Shown: piece by piece, positions 1-9,030 of the stretch | How positions within the stretch are numbered: the first letter of the stretch is position 1 | Layout: each line of letters opens with the position of its first letter | Assembly (NCBI GenBank): GCA_963812195.1 | Contig: CAWEUI010000014.1 | Span: 62,001 to 126,000, forward strand | Reading direction: 5' to 3' | Length of the DNA stretch: 64,000 nt | Source: ZC4RG30 sp963812195 | GTDB lineage: Bacteria > Pseudomonadota > Gammaproteobacteria > Steroidobacterales > Steroidobacteraceae | Translations under genes and position numbers: made by a program | Notes under the pieces: generated by a model | The model's database searches: none | Seen by the model: the letters and a program-made list of their open reading frames with translations, nothing else | What the model was told of the DNA's origin: nothing

Positions 1-568
1 ACAGTCCGTCGACATCCGAAAGCAGCACCATGCAGTCCGCGCTGGCCATCTGTGCCACTCGCGCGGCCAGACGGTCGTTGTCGCCGTAGCGGATTTCGGT
101 GGTGGCCACCGTGTCGTTTTCGTTGATGACCGGGATGGCGCCAAGGCCCAGCAGCGCATTGAGCGTGGCCCGCGCGTTGAGGTAGCGCCGCCGCTGCTCG
201 CTGTCCTGCAAAGTCAGCAGCACCTGTGCCACGGCCGTGTGATCGTCCTCCAGCAACTCCTTGTAGGCATGCGCCAGGCGGATCTGGCCCACCGCCGCCG
301 CGGCCTGCTTCTGGTCCAGTGCCAGCGTTCCCCGGGCGAGGCCAAGGTGGCCCCGTCCCAGCGCTATCGCGCCGGAAGAAACCAGAATCACCTGCTGGCC
401 GCGGCGGCGCATGCGCCGCAGGTCCTCGGCCAGCGCCTCGAGCCAGGCCCGGTTCAGGCGTCCGCTTTGCTGATCCACCAGCAGCGCAGAGCCTACCTTG
501 ACCACGACGCGACGCGCTTCGGTGAGCAGGGCGGGACCGGCGGCGCGGGTTCTGGAACGTCCTTGCAT
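1..568 (-). CDS. proB: glutamate 5-kinase, N-terminal part (runs off the window)
   Basis: This is the first step of proline synthesis: ATP-dependent phosphorylation of L-glutamate in the cytosol. The visible 189 codons begin MQGRSRTR and then give the amino-acid-kinase start VVVKVGSALL, the SSGAIALGRG loop, AVGQIRLAHAY and PVINENDTVAT, followed by RYGDNDRLAARVAQ and SDVDGL. This order is diagnostic for ProB. The C-terminal remainder, including any PUA domain, lies before base 1. No Shine-Dalgarno precedes the ATG. A TATAGT -10-like hexamer (minus strand, 587-582) would put the transcript start only about 7 nt upstream. In gammaproteobacteria proB usually follows rpmA-obgE, which cannot be checked here. 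Confidence 0.95.
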   Translation of the reverse strand, partial: MQGRSRTRAAGPALLTEARRVVVKVGSALLVDQQSGRLNRAWLEALAEDLRRMRRRGQQVILVSSGAIALGRGHLGLARGTLALDQKQAAAAVGQIRLAHAYKELLEDDHTAVAQVLLTLQDSEQRRRYLNARATLNALLGLGAIPVINENDTVATTEIRYGDNDRLAARVAQMASADCMVLLSDVDGL

Positions 569-601
569 ATGGGCAATGGGAACTATAGCAGCCGGCCGGC
601 G

Positions 602-630
602 TTGCCCGGCGCCATCGCTGGACCTAATAT
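602..630 (+). promoter_or_regulatory. putative sigma-70 promoter of the acidic-protein gene
   Basis: TTGCCC (602-607) and TAATAT (625-630) are separated by 17 bp, giving two imperfect but well-spaced hexamers. A start near 637 leaves a short leader containing the AGAGG ribosome site at about 648. Inferred from sequence only. Confidence 0.4.
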
Positions 631-659
631 TCTTCGGCGGCATCACAAGAGGTGTTTCT

Positions 660-995
660 GTGGGCAGAGATTACGAACCCGTCAAAGGCCAGTGGTACGA
701 AAACGTCGAGGAAGATGAATCCTTCCGCGTGCTGTCCGTGGACGAGGATTCCGAGCTCGTGGAAATCGAATACCTGGATGGCGACATCGAGGAACTGGAC
801 CTGGACGCCTGGCACGAGATGGACCTGGAGCGCATCGAGGAGCCCGAGGGCTGGGCGGGCAACGCCGTCGACGAAGATGACGAGGACGACGACGAGGAAG
901 AGGACGAAGATGACTTCGACGACGACGACGACTGGGACGACGACGACGATGACGACGAGGACTGGGATGACGACGAGGAAGAGGACGGGTACTGA
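660..995 (+). CDS. Asp-rich DUF6763-like protein
   Basis: This is a small cytosolic protein of 111 residues with no known reaction. The first 70 residues form a conserved-looking module (YEPVKGQWYEN, then SELVEIEYLDGDIEELDLDAW and PEGWAG) that resembles the DUF6763 family of gammaproteobacteria. After about residue 72 the protein becomes an almost pure Asp/Glu tail with three Trp, ending EEEDGY. I chose the GTG at 660 because AGAGG sits about 8 nt upstream and the conserved part begins right after it. The tail could bind metal or basic partners, but that is speculation. The family assignment is by eye. Confidence 0.75.
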   Translation: MGRDYEPVKGQWYENVEEDESFRVLSVDEDSELVEIEYLDGDIEELDLDAWHEMDLERIEEPEGWAGNAVDEDDEDDDEEEDEDDFDDDDDWDDDDDDDEDWDDDEEEDGY

Positions 996-1070
996 GCTTG
1001 TGGATGGCCGCCCGCAGGCCGTCCCTTCCCACTTGAATTCGGTTCCGGCGCCCGCATTGAGGCTTCACCT

Positions 1071-1952
1071 ATGAAACGAGTCTTCCTGTTGGTTTTGACC
1101 AACATCGCCATCATGCTGGTGCTGTCCGTGGCCATAAGCGTGCTCGGCCTGGACCGTTACCTGTACGCGCGCGGCGTGAACTACACCGGTTTGCTGATGG
1201 TGTCAGCCATCTTCGGCTTCGGCGGCGCGTTCATCTCGCTGGCCATCTCCAAATGGATGGCCAAGCGTGCCATGGGGGTGCGGGTCATCACCCAGCCGGC
1301 CAACCCCACCGAGCAGTGGCTGGTCAGCACCGTGCGCGCCCAGGCCCAGCAGCTGGGCCTGGGCATGCCGGAAGTGGGCATATTCGACTCGCCGCAGCCC
1401 AATGCCTTCGCCACCGGGCCACGTCGCGACGCCGCGCTGGTGGCCGTGAGCACCGGGCTGCTCGCCGCCATGGAAAAGAACGAGGTCGAGGCCGTGCTCG
1501 GCCACGAGATGACTCACGTCGCCAACGGCGACATGGTCACGCTCACCCTGATCCAGGGCGTGGTCAATACGTTCGTGTTCTTCCTGGCGCGCGTGATCGG
1601 CAGCATCGTGGACGGCGCCCTGTCCGGGGGGCGCCAGCAGCGCGGCGGCGGCCTTGGCTACTTCGTGACCGTCATAGTGGCGCAGATCGTGCTGGGCATT
1701 CTCGCCAACATGATCGTCATGTGGTTCTCGCGCTGGCGCGAATTCCGCGCCGATGCGGGTGGCGCCCGCGCCGCGGGCACCGGCAACATGATTGCAGCAT
1801 TGCAGCGGCTCAAATCGGCGCAGGGCAAGCCACTGCCTGCGCAGATGGCTGCCTTCGGCATCAAGGGCGGCGGCGGTTCGGGGCTGGCGCGGCTGTTCAT
1901 GAGCCATCCGCCGCTGGACGAGCGTATCGCGGCACTGCAAAGGGCGATCTAG
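1071..1952 (+). CDS. htpX: membrane zinc metalloprotease HtpX
   Basis: M48 family heat-shock protease of the inner membrane that degrades misfolded membrane proteins together with FtsH. The 293 residues match the usual family length. Two N-terminal membrane segments (about 5-25 and 35-55) are followed by the zinc site HEMTH at about residue 145 in the context VLGHEMTHVANGD. Two more hydrophobic segments follow (about 160-180 and 200-220). REFRADAGGARAAG supplies the third zinc ligand Glu. The C-terminal SHPPLDERIAAL is typical of the family. It is a free-standing gene on the plus strand. Confidence 0.96.
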   Translation: MKRVFLLVLTNIAIMLVLSVAISVLGLDRYLYARGVNYTGLLMVSAIFGFGGAFISLAISKWMAKRAMGVRVITQPANPTEQWLVSTVRAQAQQLGLGMPEVGIFDSPQPNAFATGPRRDAALVAVSTGLLAAMEKNEVEAVLGHEMTHVANGDMVTLTLIQGVVNTFVFFLARVIGSIVDGALSGGRQQRGGGLGYFVTVIVAQIVLGILANMIVMWFSRWREFRADAGGARAAGTGNMIAALQRLKSAQGKPLPAQMAAFGIKGGGGSGLARLFMSHPPLDERIAALQRAI

Positions 1953-2137
1953 CCGCGGCGAAGACGCACACGGCGGCTGGCGACCAGGGCATTCCCTTAA
2001 GTGGCCATCCGGGCACTGGAAGTCGCGTCGCAAGTCGCAGATTTCCGCGGCAAAGTCTGGTTCTAATCCCCGCGCATACTCCGTATATTGCCCGGCATTC
2101 ACTGCCCATTGAGTCATACGACCGAGGTACCTGTCTG

Positions 2138-3082
2138 ATGCGATTCCTGAAGTGGCTGGACAACGATCGTCAGGCCACCAAGCGCGCCACGGAAGGCGTA
2201 GCCAAATCCAATCCGGAATCCATCGACTGGGCTCGACATCATCCCCTACGTCGGCATGCACCTGGCCTGCCTGGCTGTCATCTGGGTGGGCATCAGCTGG
2301 ATAGCCGTGATCGTCGCGCTGCTCGCCTACGTGGTGCGCATGTTCGCCATCACCGGCCTCTACCACCGTTACTTCTCGCATCGTGCGTTCAAGACCTCGC
2401 GCCTGGGCCAGTTCGTGTTCGGCGTGTTGGGCGCATCAGCCGTACAGCGCGGTCCGATCTGGTGGGCCGCCCACCATCGCCATCACCATGCGCACTCGGA
2501 TCAGGAAGGCGACATCCATTCACCCAAACAGGTCGGCTTCTGGCGCGCGCACATGGGCTGGTTCCTGACCAACCGCGGTTTCACGCCGGACATGAAGTAC
2601 GTGAAGGACCTGCTGAAGTTCCGCGAGCTGCGCTGGCTCGATCGCTTCGATATCGCCGTGCCCACCGTGCTCGGCGTCGGCCTGTTCCTGCTCGGCGTGC
2701 TGCTGGAGAAGAAGGCACCGGACCTGCACACCAACGGCTGGCAGATGCTGGTCTGGGGCTTCTTCATCAGCACGGTGCTGTGCTATCACGGCACCTACAC
2801 CATCAATTCCCTGTCGCATGTGTTCGGCAGGCAGCGCTACCGCACCGGCGACACGAGCCGCAACAACTGGCTGCTGGCCATCATCACGCTCGGCGAAGGC
2901 TGGCACAACAACCACCACCACTACCCAACTCGGCGCGCCAGGGCTTCTACTGGTGGGAAATCGACGTCAGCTACTACGTGCTCAAGGTGCTGTCCTGGTT
3001 CGGCATCATCTGGGACCTGAAGCCCGTGCCGGTGGAAGCCCGCGACCACACGCCGCGCCGTATCCACCCCGTCCGCCGCTAG
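2138..3082 (+). CDS. acyl-CoA (delta-9 type) fatty acid desaturase, two frame breaks
   Basis: Membrane di-iron desaturase that introduces a double bond into saturated acyl chains. The three histidine boxes are present: HRYFSHR, HHRHHHAH and HNNHHHYP, with QRGPIWWAAHH typical of the acyl-CoA desaturase branch. The start is ATG 2138 (MRFLKWLDND), with GAGG upstream. The frame breaks near 2230 (one extra G in TGGG) and near 2925 (one C missing before AACTCG). After correction the gene is 315 codons, divisible by three, and continues through QGFYWWEIDVSYY to the stop at 3082. Both breaks sit in short homopolymers, so sequencing error is the likeliest cause. Confidence 0.88.
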   Translation: MRFLKWLDNDRQATKRATEGVAKSNPESIDWARHHPLRRHAPGLPGCHLGGHQLDSRDRRAARLRGAHVRHHRPLPPLLLASCVQDLAPGPVRVRRVGRISRTARSDLVGRPPSPSPCALGSGRRHPFTQTGRLLARAHGLVPDQPRFHAGHEVREGPAEVPRAALARSLRYRRAHRARRRPVPARRAAGEEGTGPAHQRLADAGLGLLHQHGAVLSRHLHHQFPVACVRQAALPHRRHEPQQLAAGHHHARRRLAQQPPPLPNSARQGFYWWEIDVSYYVLKVLSWFGIIWDLKPVPVEARDHTPRRIHPVRR

Positions 3083-3112
3083 GGCGGCCGCTGCCCCTAC
3101 AATGCGCGGGCC

Positions 3113-4510
3113 ATGGACCTGCCGCGCAAACTCGCCGAACTGGCTGGCCCCGACGCGGTGCTCACCGCGCCGGAGGAGCTTGCCCCTTACCTGACCGATC
3201 ACCGGCGCCTGTACCGGGGCACCGCCGCAGCGGTGGTGCTGCCCGCCAGCACCGGGCAGGTTGCCCGCGTGCTGGCCTTCTGCAATGCCGAGCGCATCCC
3301 CGTAGTGCCCCAGGGTGGCAACACCGGCTACATGGGCGGTGCCACGCCGCTGGACCCCGGGGCAGTGGTGCTTGCGCTGGGCCGCATGAACCGTATCCGC
3401 AGCGTCGATGCGGCAGACTTCGCGCTGACCGCCGAAGCCGGCTGCACGCTGGCAGCCGTGCAGCAGGCCGCCGCCGAGGCCGACCGTCTGTTCCCGCTGA
3501 GCCTGGGCTCAGAGGGCACCTGCCAGATCGGCGGCAACCTGGCCACCAATGCCGGCGGCACCGCGGTGCTGCGCTACGGCATGATGCGCGAGCTGACGTT
3601 CGGCATCGAAGCCGTGCTGGCCGACGGCAGCGTATTCTCGCAACTCTCCCCGCTGGCCAAGGACAACACCGGCTACGACCTGGCACGCCTGCTGATCGGC
3701 AGCGAAGGCACGCTGGGCGTGATCACCGCGGCCTGCCTGAAGCTGTTTCCGCGACCACGCGCGACCGCGACGGCGTGGGTGGCAATCCCCTCCCCTGACG
3801 CCGCCCTGGAACTGCTGGCGCGCCTGCGCACCGACAGCGACGGCCGGCTCTCCACGCTGGAACTGGTCCCCGCTGCCGCGCTCACGCTGGTGCTGCAGCA
3901 CATCGAAAGCGCGCGCGACCCCGGTCTTGCCGCCAGCCCCTGGTACCTGCTGGTGGAACTGACCAGCGCCACCACACAGGACCTGGATGTGCTGCTGACC
4001 CAATCGCTGGCGGCGGCCAGCGAAGCAGGCCTGGTCACGGACGCCGCGCTGGCCAGCAACGAAACGCAGCGCGAGAACTTCTGGCGGCTGCGCGAGACCG
4101 TGCCCGAAGCGCAGCGCAAGGCCGGCGGCAGCCTCAAACACGACATCAGCGTGCCGGTGGCCGCGCTGCCGCGCTTCATCGAGGCAGGCGCCGCGCTGGT
4201 CACAAAGCTTGCGCCCGAGGGTTACCTGGTGGCCTACGGCCACGCCGGCGATGGCAACCTGCATTTCAACGTGAACCAGCGTGCGGGAACCGACGCGGCG
4301 GTCTTTGCCGGACGCGAAGTGACGCTGCGCCGCGCCGTCCATGACCTGGTGGCGCAGTTCGGCGGCAGCATCAGCGCCGAACACGGCATCGGCAAACTCA
4401 AGGTAGAGGAACTGCGCCGCTACGCGCCGCCGGCGGAGCTTGCAGCCATGCACCGGATCAAGCAGGCGCTCGACCCGCACGGCATCCTGAACCCGGGCAA
4501 GGTGCTGTAG
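3113..4510 (+). CDS. FAD-binding 2-hydroxyacid dehydrogenase (GlcD / D-2-hydroxyglutarate dehydrogenase type)
   Basis: A VAO-type flavoenzyme that oxidises a D-2-hydroxyacid to the 2-oxoacid. The 465 residues contain the FAD-binding PCMH domain (about 35-215), with VVPQGGNTGYMGGA and IGGNLATNAGG, then GSEGTLGVIT. The FAD-oxidase C domain has the metal and substrate site GHAGDGNLHFNV, then SAEHGIGKLK and the terminal DPHGILNPGKVL. This fits D-2-hydroxyglutarate or D-lactate dehydrogenase, and the sequence alone does not settle the substrate. It is convergent with the TonB receptor gene, and a hairpin lies between them. Confidence 0.9.
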   Translation: MDLPRKLAELAGPDAVLTAPEELAPYLTDHRRLYRGTAAAVVLPASTGQVARVLAFCNAERIPVVPQGGNTGYMGGATPLDPGAVVLALGRMNRIRSVDAADFALTAEAGCTLAAVQQAAAEADRLFPLSLGSEGTCQIGGNLATNAGGTAVLRYGMMRELTFGIEAVLADGSVFSQLSPLAKDNTGYDLARLLIGSEGTLGVITAACLKLFPRPRATATAWVAIPSPDAALELLARLRTDSDGRLSTLELVPAAALTLVLQHIESARDPGLAASPWYLLVELTSATTQDLDVLLTQSLAAASEAGLVTDAALASNETQRENFWRLRETVPEAQRKAGGSLKHDISVPVAALPRFIEAGAALVTKLAPEGYLVAYGHAGDGNLHFNVNQRAGTDAAVFAGREVTLRRAVHDLVAQFGGSISAEHGIGKLKVEELRRYAPPAELAAMHRIKQALDPHGILNPGKVL

Positions 4511-4519
4511 AAACAAAAC

Positions 4520-4546
4520 AGGGGCGGCCCCGAAAAGGCCGCCCCT
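4520..4546 (-). terminator. intrinsic terminator for the TonB receptor gene
   Basis: A ten-base-pair GC-rich stem (AGGGGCGGCC with GGCCGCCCCT, seven-base loop). Read on the minus strand it is followed by the T-rich stretch TGTTTTGTTTC, so it serves the minus-strand gene best. It could also slow transcription of the convergent plus-strand gene. Confidence 0.75.
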
Positions 4547-4564
4547 GCCAGTCAGACAGGAACG

Positions 4565-6904
4565 CTACAGGAACTTCTTCTGGATCTGCACCGAGTACTC
4601 GCGCGGCGCCGCCACGAAGCCGTAGTCGCTGCCGCCACCCAGGCTGCGCAGGTCGAACACGGAGTGGTAGTAGTACTCGTTGAAGATGTTGCTGCCGATG
4701 GCCGATACCTGCCAGCTGTCGTCCGGCGATTTCCAGGTCAGGCGCGCGTTGCCCAGGTGGTAGCCATTGAGCCGACCGCCGGTTTGCGCGTTGAGCGTGG
4801 TTCCACCCTGGAAGGAGAAGTCGAAGCGCGGCGTGATCGTCGCGCCGCTGGCCAGCGGGAACTCCCACTGCGCACCCACGCTGAACTTGTCGTTGATCGT
4901 GCCCGGCGCCTCGGAACCCGGCGCAATACCCACGTCGGCAGAGAATGACGTGTAGTTGAACTTGAGGTGGCTTATCGAGGCATCGAGCGTCAGACCGCCG
5001 AACGGCCGGGCCTCGATTTCCGCTTCCACGCCCTTGATGTCGGCGTTGCCCACGTTGGCAGGCAGGGCACACGGCACGCTGTCGGCCGGATCAGGAGTCG
5101 GGCAGCTCAGCAGCGTTACCTGGATATCCTTGTACTTGTTGATGAACGCCGACACGTTCACGCGCAATCTGCGCTGGAACCAGTCGGACTTCGCCCCGAC
5201 CTCATAGGCCGTCAGCTTCTCCGGATTGAAGGTCAGCACCTGCTCCACATTGAACGGCCGGGGATTGGTGCCGCCGCCCTTGAATCCGGTGGATACGCTG
5301 GCGTAGGTCATCAGCATGTCGTTCCAGCGATAGTCCACGTCGAAGCGATAGTCGGTATTGTTTCCCGAGTACGAGCCGGTCTGGCCCGTCAGCCCTCCCA
5401 ACAGGATATTCGGCGTACCGTCGGGATTCAGACGGCTGTAGGTGTAGTCCTTCTTCTCCTTCGTGTAGCGCACGCCCGCATTGACGTCCAGTCCTGTCGT
5501 GACATGCCAGGAGCCATTGGCATAGGCCGCGTAGCTGGAGGCAGTGGTCGGATCGTTGCCGAGGAATTCGAACAGGAACGGTGTGGGCACGTAGTTCAGA
5601 ATCTGATGCGTGCGCCCGATGGTCGTCTGATCGAAGTAATACGCTCCCAGCGTGTAGTCGAACATGGAGCCAGCCTTGCCGTTCAGGCGCAGCTCCTGGC
5701 TGAACGAGTGGTTGGACTGATGCTCGGCACCCAGGCCCAGATAGCCCGGCGACACGTCGTTGTCCTCCACCCAGCGGCTGTCGAACTTGCGATATGCCGT
5801 TATCGACTTCAGCGACAGGTCATCGTTGATGGTCCAGTCGGCCGTCAGGTTGGTGCCCCACACCTTGGTATGAGTGGTTGGCGGGAAGTACACGATGGTG
5901 CCATCCGGCCGCTGATCGGAAAACGTGGCGTAGCTGACGAACTTGTCCGACGGAATGTACTGCGGGCCGAACGGAATATTGCCAGTAGTAGGCGTGGTCA
6001 CCGGATTGGCCGCAATGAGCACGTTGGCCGCCACCTGCGAGTTGTCGATCATCATGTCGCCGGTGAGGTTGACTTCCAGATTGTCGGAAGCCAGCCAGCG
6101 CAGGGCCAGCCTGCCGGCCGAGTAGTCCTTGCCGCCTTCATGGCCCATCACGCAGTCGCCCTGCATGCCCTTGATCGCGATTCCGTAGGGATTGTTCGGA
6201 AAGTCGCAGCCGTAATCCCGGATGGTCACGTAGCCGTTCTGCTTGTGGGATGTCCCGGACAGGCGCGCGAACAATTTGCCGTCGATCAGCGAGAAGTCAC
6301 CGACCGCGCGCAGGTCCAGCAGGTTGCGCGATCCATAAGTGGCGCGGATCGAGCCCGTGTTGTCGCCCTTGGGCTTCTGCGAAAAGAGCTTGATCGCGCC
6401 GCCCTCGGAATTTCGGCCACCCAGCACACCCTGCGGGCCGCGCTGGATTTCCACGCGATCCAGGTCGATCAGGTCGAAGTTCGCGCCGGTAAGGCTGGGG
6501 TAGTAGACGTCATCGATGTAGATACCCACGCCCGGCTCCAGGGCCGCGATGTAGTCGCCCTGGCCGATACCACGAATATTGGCCGAAAGGCCCGGGCCGA
6601 AGGCACCGCCGGTCTCGGTCAGAATGACGTTCGGCGCCTGCGCGGCCACCTGCGACAGGTTGGTCTGGTTGCGCTCCTCGAGCTGCGCCGCATTCACCGC
6701 CGTGATGGCGATGGGTGTGTCCTGCAGCTTCTGCTGGCGGAACTGCGCGGTAACCACCACCTCCTGCAGTTCCTGCTCGTCGGACTTGCCCTGGTTCGTG
6801 GCAGGCGTTGCCGCGATGGCCAGGCCCGATGCAAGCGCCAGCAATGCGCCGCCGAGCCAGGGACGCAAGGCCACGCCCACCGCTCTGTGAATGGAAATTT
6901 CCAT
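4565..6904 (-). CDS. TonB-dependent outer-membrane receptor
   Basis: A ligand-gated beta-barrel importing a large or scarce substrate (siderophore, cobalamin, glycan or similar) with TonB energy. It has 779 residues: signal peptide to about residue 32, TonB-box-like EVVVTAQ at about 47-53, and a plug domain (DTPIAITAVN through RVEIQRGPQGVLGGRN), then a 22-strand-size barrel. The last residues QIQKKFL give one Leu after the usual terminal aromatic. The sequence resembles the broad class seen beside catabolic genes in Sphingomonads and Steroidobacteraceae. The ligand is unknown. A strong GGGGGA site precedes the ATG, and three direct repeats lie just upstream. Confidence 0.93.
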   Translation of the reverse strand: MEISIHRAVGVALRPWLGGALLALASGLAIAATPATNQGKSDEQELQEVVVTAQFRQQKLQDTPIAITAVNAAQLEERNQTNLSQVAAQAPNVILTETGGAFGPGLSANIRGIGQGDYIAALEPGVGIYIDDVYYPSLTGANFDLIDLDRVEIQRGPQGVLGGRNSEGGAIKLFSQKPKGDNTGSIRATYGSRNLLDLRAVGDFSLIDGKLFARLSGTSHKQNGYVTIRDYGCDFPNNPYGIAIKGMQGDCVMGHEGGKDYSAGRLALRWLASDNLEVNLTGDMMIDNSQVAANVLIAANPVTTPTTGNIPFGPQYIPSDKFVSYATFSDQRPDGTIVYFPPTTHTKVWGTNLTADWTINDDLSLKSITAYRKFDSRWVEDNDVSPGYLGLGAEHQSNHSFSQELRLNGKAGSMFDYTLGAYYFDQTTIGRTHQILNYVPTPFLFEFLGNDPTTASSYAAYANGSWHVTTGLDVNAGVRYTKEKKDYTYSRLNPDGTPNILLGGLTGQTGSYSGNNTDYRFDVDYRWNDMLMTYASVSTGFKGGGTNPRPFNVEQVLTFNPEKLTAYEVGAKSDWFQRRLRVNVSAFINKYKDIQVTLLSCPTPDPADSVPCALPANVGNADIKGVEAEIEARPFGGLTLDASISHLKFNYTSFSADVGIAPGSEAPGTINDKFSVGAQWEFPLASGATITPRFDFSFQGGTTLNAQTGGRLNGYHLGNARLTWKSPDDSWQVSAIGSNIFNEYYYHSVFDLRSLGGGSDYGFVAAPREYSVQIQKKFL

Positions 6905-6927
6905 GAATCGTCCCCCGTATGCGTGAA

Positions 6928-6956
6928 ATGTCAGTCCTGTGTCAGACAGATGTCAG
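6928..6956. repeat. three direct repeats RTGTCAG at 11-bp period
   Basis: ATGTCAG (6928-6934), GTGTCAG (6939-6945) and ATGTCAG (6950-6956) sit immediately upstream of the TonB receptor start. The period is exactly one helical turn. They could be a regulator binding array or an mRNA leader element. Function is inferred only from position and spacing. Confidence 0.6.
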
Positions 6957-7094
6957 CAGCCGCTCCAAATGGGCCAAACAAGCTGGGGTCGTCATCAAAT
7001 GCCCGAATATGTAGTTTTTGTCGTAACCAATTGTCTATCGCGACAGTATAGCCATGCCCCGGAATGGACGGTAGTCATCTTGGGCGCCGCGCCG

Positions 7095-7958
7095 TCAGTG
7101 CGGCTGCACCAGACGTATCAATCCTTCCTGGGCGGTACTGGCCACCAGCACGCCCTCACGCGTGAAGATGTCCGCGCGCGAGAAGCCGCGCGCACCGGCC
7201 GCGGCCGGACTCTGGATGCAATACAGCAGCCAGTCGTCGACGCGCACCTCGCGGTGGAACCACATGGCGTGATCGATACTCGCCACCACCACGCCCGCGC
7301 TGCCCAGCGAGTAGCCATGCGGACGCAGCGCCGCGCCGAGCAGATAGTAGTCGGACACGTAAGCCAGCAGTTCCGCATGGCGTCGCGGGTCCTCACCCAC
7401 CTTGTCCACCGCACGGAACCACACATCCACCCGCGGCTCACCGGCTTCCGGATCCGGAAACCTCAACGCCTGCACGCTGCGAAACTCGAACGGGGAATTG
7501 CGCCCCGAGAAGCGCCGCACGGCATCCGGCAAGGGTTGCCTCTGGGCCTCCAGGATCTCCCGCAGGTCCGGCAATGAATCCGGGGACGGCACGTCCGGCA
7601 TGGGCAACTGGTGCTCCAGTCCCTGTTGCGGCACCTGGAAGGACGCCGACATGTGGAAGATCTGCGCGCCGTGCTGGATGGCGACCACGCGCCGGCTGGA
7701 GAAACTGCCGCCATCGCGGCTGCGATCCACCTGGTAGACGATGGGCGCATTGAAGTCGCCGCGGCGCAGGAAGTAGGCGTGCAGCGAGTGCACCTGGCGG
7801 CCTTCCACTGTGGCGTGCGCCGCGTGCAATGCCTGGCCCAGCACCTGCCCGCCGAACACCTGCGGGCTGCCGATGTCGCGACTGTCGCCGCGGAACAGGT
7901 CCACTTCCAGTGGTTCGAGCTCCAGCAACTGCAGCAGATCGGCCAGTGGAGCCAGCAT
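7095..7958 (-). CDS. tesB: acyl-CoA thioesterase II
   Basis: Hydrolyses medium- and long-chain acyl-CoA to free acid and CoA in the cytosol. It is a double hot-dog enzyme of 287 residues, the family length. Visible marks are LFRGDSRDIGSPQVFGGQVL near the N-terminus, LHAYFLRRGD, then SIDHAMWFHREVRVDDWLLY with the catalytic Asp region, and the terminal GLIRLVQPH. I chose ATG 7958 (MLAPLADLLQLL), which matches TesB N-termini. A further upstream TTG would overlap the previous gene. It is last in a three-gene minus-strand unit. Confidence 0.93.
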   Translation of the reverse strand: MLAPLADLLQLLELEPLEVDLFRGDSRDIGSPQVFGGQVLGQALHAAHATVEGRQVHSLHAYFLRRGDFNAPIVYQVDRSRDGGSFSSRRVVAIQHGAQIFHMSASFQVPQQGLEHQLPMPDVPSPDSLPDLREILEAQRQPLPDAVRRFSGRNSPFEFRSVQALRFPDPEAGEPRVDVWFRAVDKVGEDPRRHAELLAYVSDYYLLGAALRPHGYSLGSAGVVVASIDHAMWFHREVRVDDWLLYCIQSPAAAGARGFSRADIFTREGVLVASTAQEGLIRLVQPH

Positions 7959-7965
7959 TGCGGAT

Positions 7966-9000
7966 CTATTCGGGTGTGTCGGCGACACCAAGGCGCTGGT
8001 GCATCACCGGGCTGGTCGTCGTGTACTGCAGGAACTGGCGCTTGTTCGGGTACAGATAGGCCTGCACGGCGAAGGCCGCCAGCGCGGCCTCATGGAAGCC
8101 GGACAGGATCAGCTTCTTCTTGCCGGGGTAGGTGTTGATGTCGCCCACCGCGAAGATGCCCGGCACGCTGGTCTGGAATTTTTCCGTGTCGACCTTCAGC
8201 GCGCGCTTCTCCAGCTCCAGCCCCCACTCGGCAATCGGCCCCAGCTTGGGCGCCAGGCCAAAGAATGCCAGCAGGTCATCGGCCGGCAGCTCGTGCATGG
8301 TTCCGGCACCGTCTTTCACGCGCACGCCGGTCAGCCTCGCGCCGTCGAGCTTCAGCTCCTTGGCCGTACCTTCGATGAACTGCATCTTCCCGGCTGCGAC
8401 CAGCTCCTGCATCTTCGCCACCGATGCCGGCGCGGCGCGAAACTCGGCGCGCCGATGCACCAGGGCCAACGACGCGGCCTTGTCGGCAAGTGCCAGCGTC
8501 CAGTCCAGCGCCGAATCGCCGCCACCGAAGATCACCAGCCGCTTGCCATGGAAGCGGGCGGCCTCGCGGACGCGATAGAAGATCTGCCTGCCTTCGAATT
8601 CATCGGCGCGTTCCACGCCCAGCCGTCGCGGCTGGAAGGATCCCACGCCGCCGGCAATGATCACCGTGCCCGCGTCGAACTGCAGGCCCGCGGCGGTCTC
8701 GACATCGAAGCGCCCGTCCTCACGCTTGCGCACCACGGTCACCTCGTGGCCAAAGTGCATCTCGGCACCGAATGGCTTGATCTGCTCCAGCAGCCTGTCC
8801 ACCAGTTCCTGCGCCCCCACGGTGGGTAGCGCGGGAATGTCGTAGATGGGTTTTTCCGGATACAGCTCGGCGCACTGCCCACCGGGTATGGCCAGCGAAT
8901 CCAGGACATGCGCCTTGATGCCCAGCAACCCCAGTTCGAAAACCTGGAACAGGCCGCAGGGTCCGGCGCCGACGATGACGACTTCCGTCTGGATGGGCAT
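7966..9000 (-). CDS. ferredoxin/flavodoxin-NADP reductase, TrxB-like (type 2)
   Basis: A two-dinucleotide-binding flavoprotein. The FAD motif is VVIVGAGPCGLFQ at residues 6-18, the NAD(P) motif is VIFGGGDSALDW at about 155, and the C-terminal FAD contact is GIFAVGDINTYPGKKKLILSG. The redox-active CxxC of thioredoxin reductase is absent, which points to the ferredoxin-NADP reductase type 2 branch (YumC-like). The start is ATG 9000, because the alternative 9 nt upstream is TTG. The stop lies only 8 nt before tesB, so the two are probably cotranscribed. The electron partner is not visible here. Confidence 0.88.
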   Translation of the reverse strand: MPIQTEVVIVGAGPCGLFQVFELGLLGIKAHVLDSLAIPGGQCAELYPEKPIYDIPALPTVGAQELVDRLLEQIKPFGAEMHFGHEVTVVRKREDGRFDVETAAGLQFDAGTVIIAGGVGSFQPRRLGVERADEFEGRQIFYRVREAARFHGKRLVIFGGGDSALDWTLALADKAASLALVHRRAEFRAAPASVAKMQELVAAGKMQFIEGTAKELKLDGARLTGVRVKDGAGTMHELPADDLLAFFGLAPKLGPIAEWGLELEKRALKVDTEKFQTSVPGIFAVGDINTYPGKKKLILSGFHEAALAAFAVQAYLYPNKRQFLQYTTTSPVMHQRLGVADTPE

Positions 9001-9030
9001 GGATGGCAACTCGATCAGCCGCGCGGCGCT

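Noticed and set aside
4967..7051. Long plus-strand reading frame opposite the TonB receptor
   Set aside because: It is antisense to a gene with clear receptor motifs, has no ribosome site or family resemblance, and is a normal side effect of high GC.
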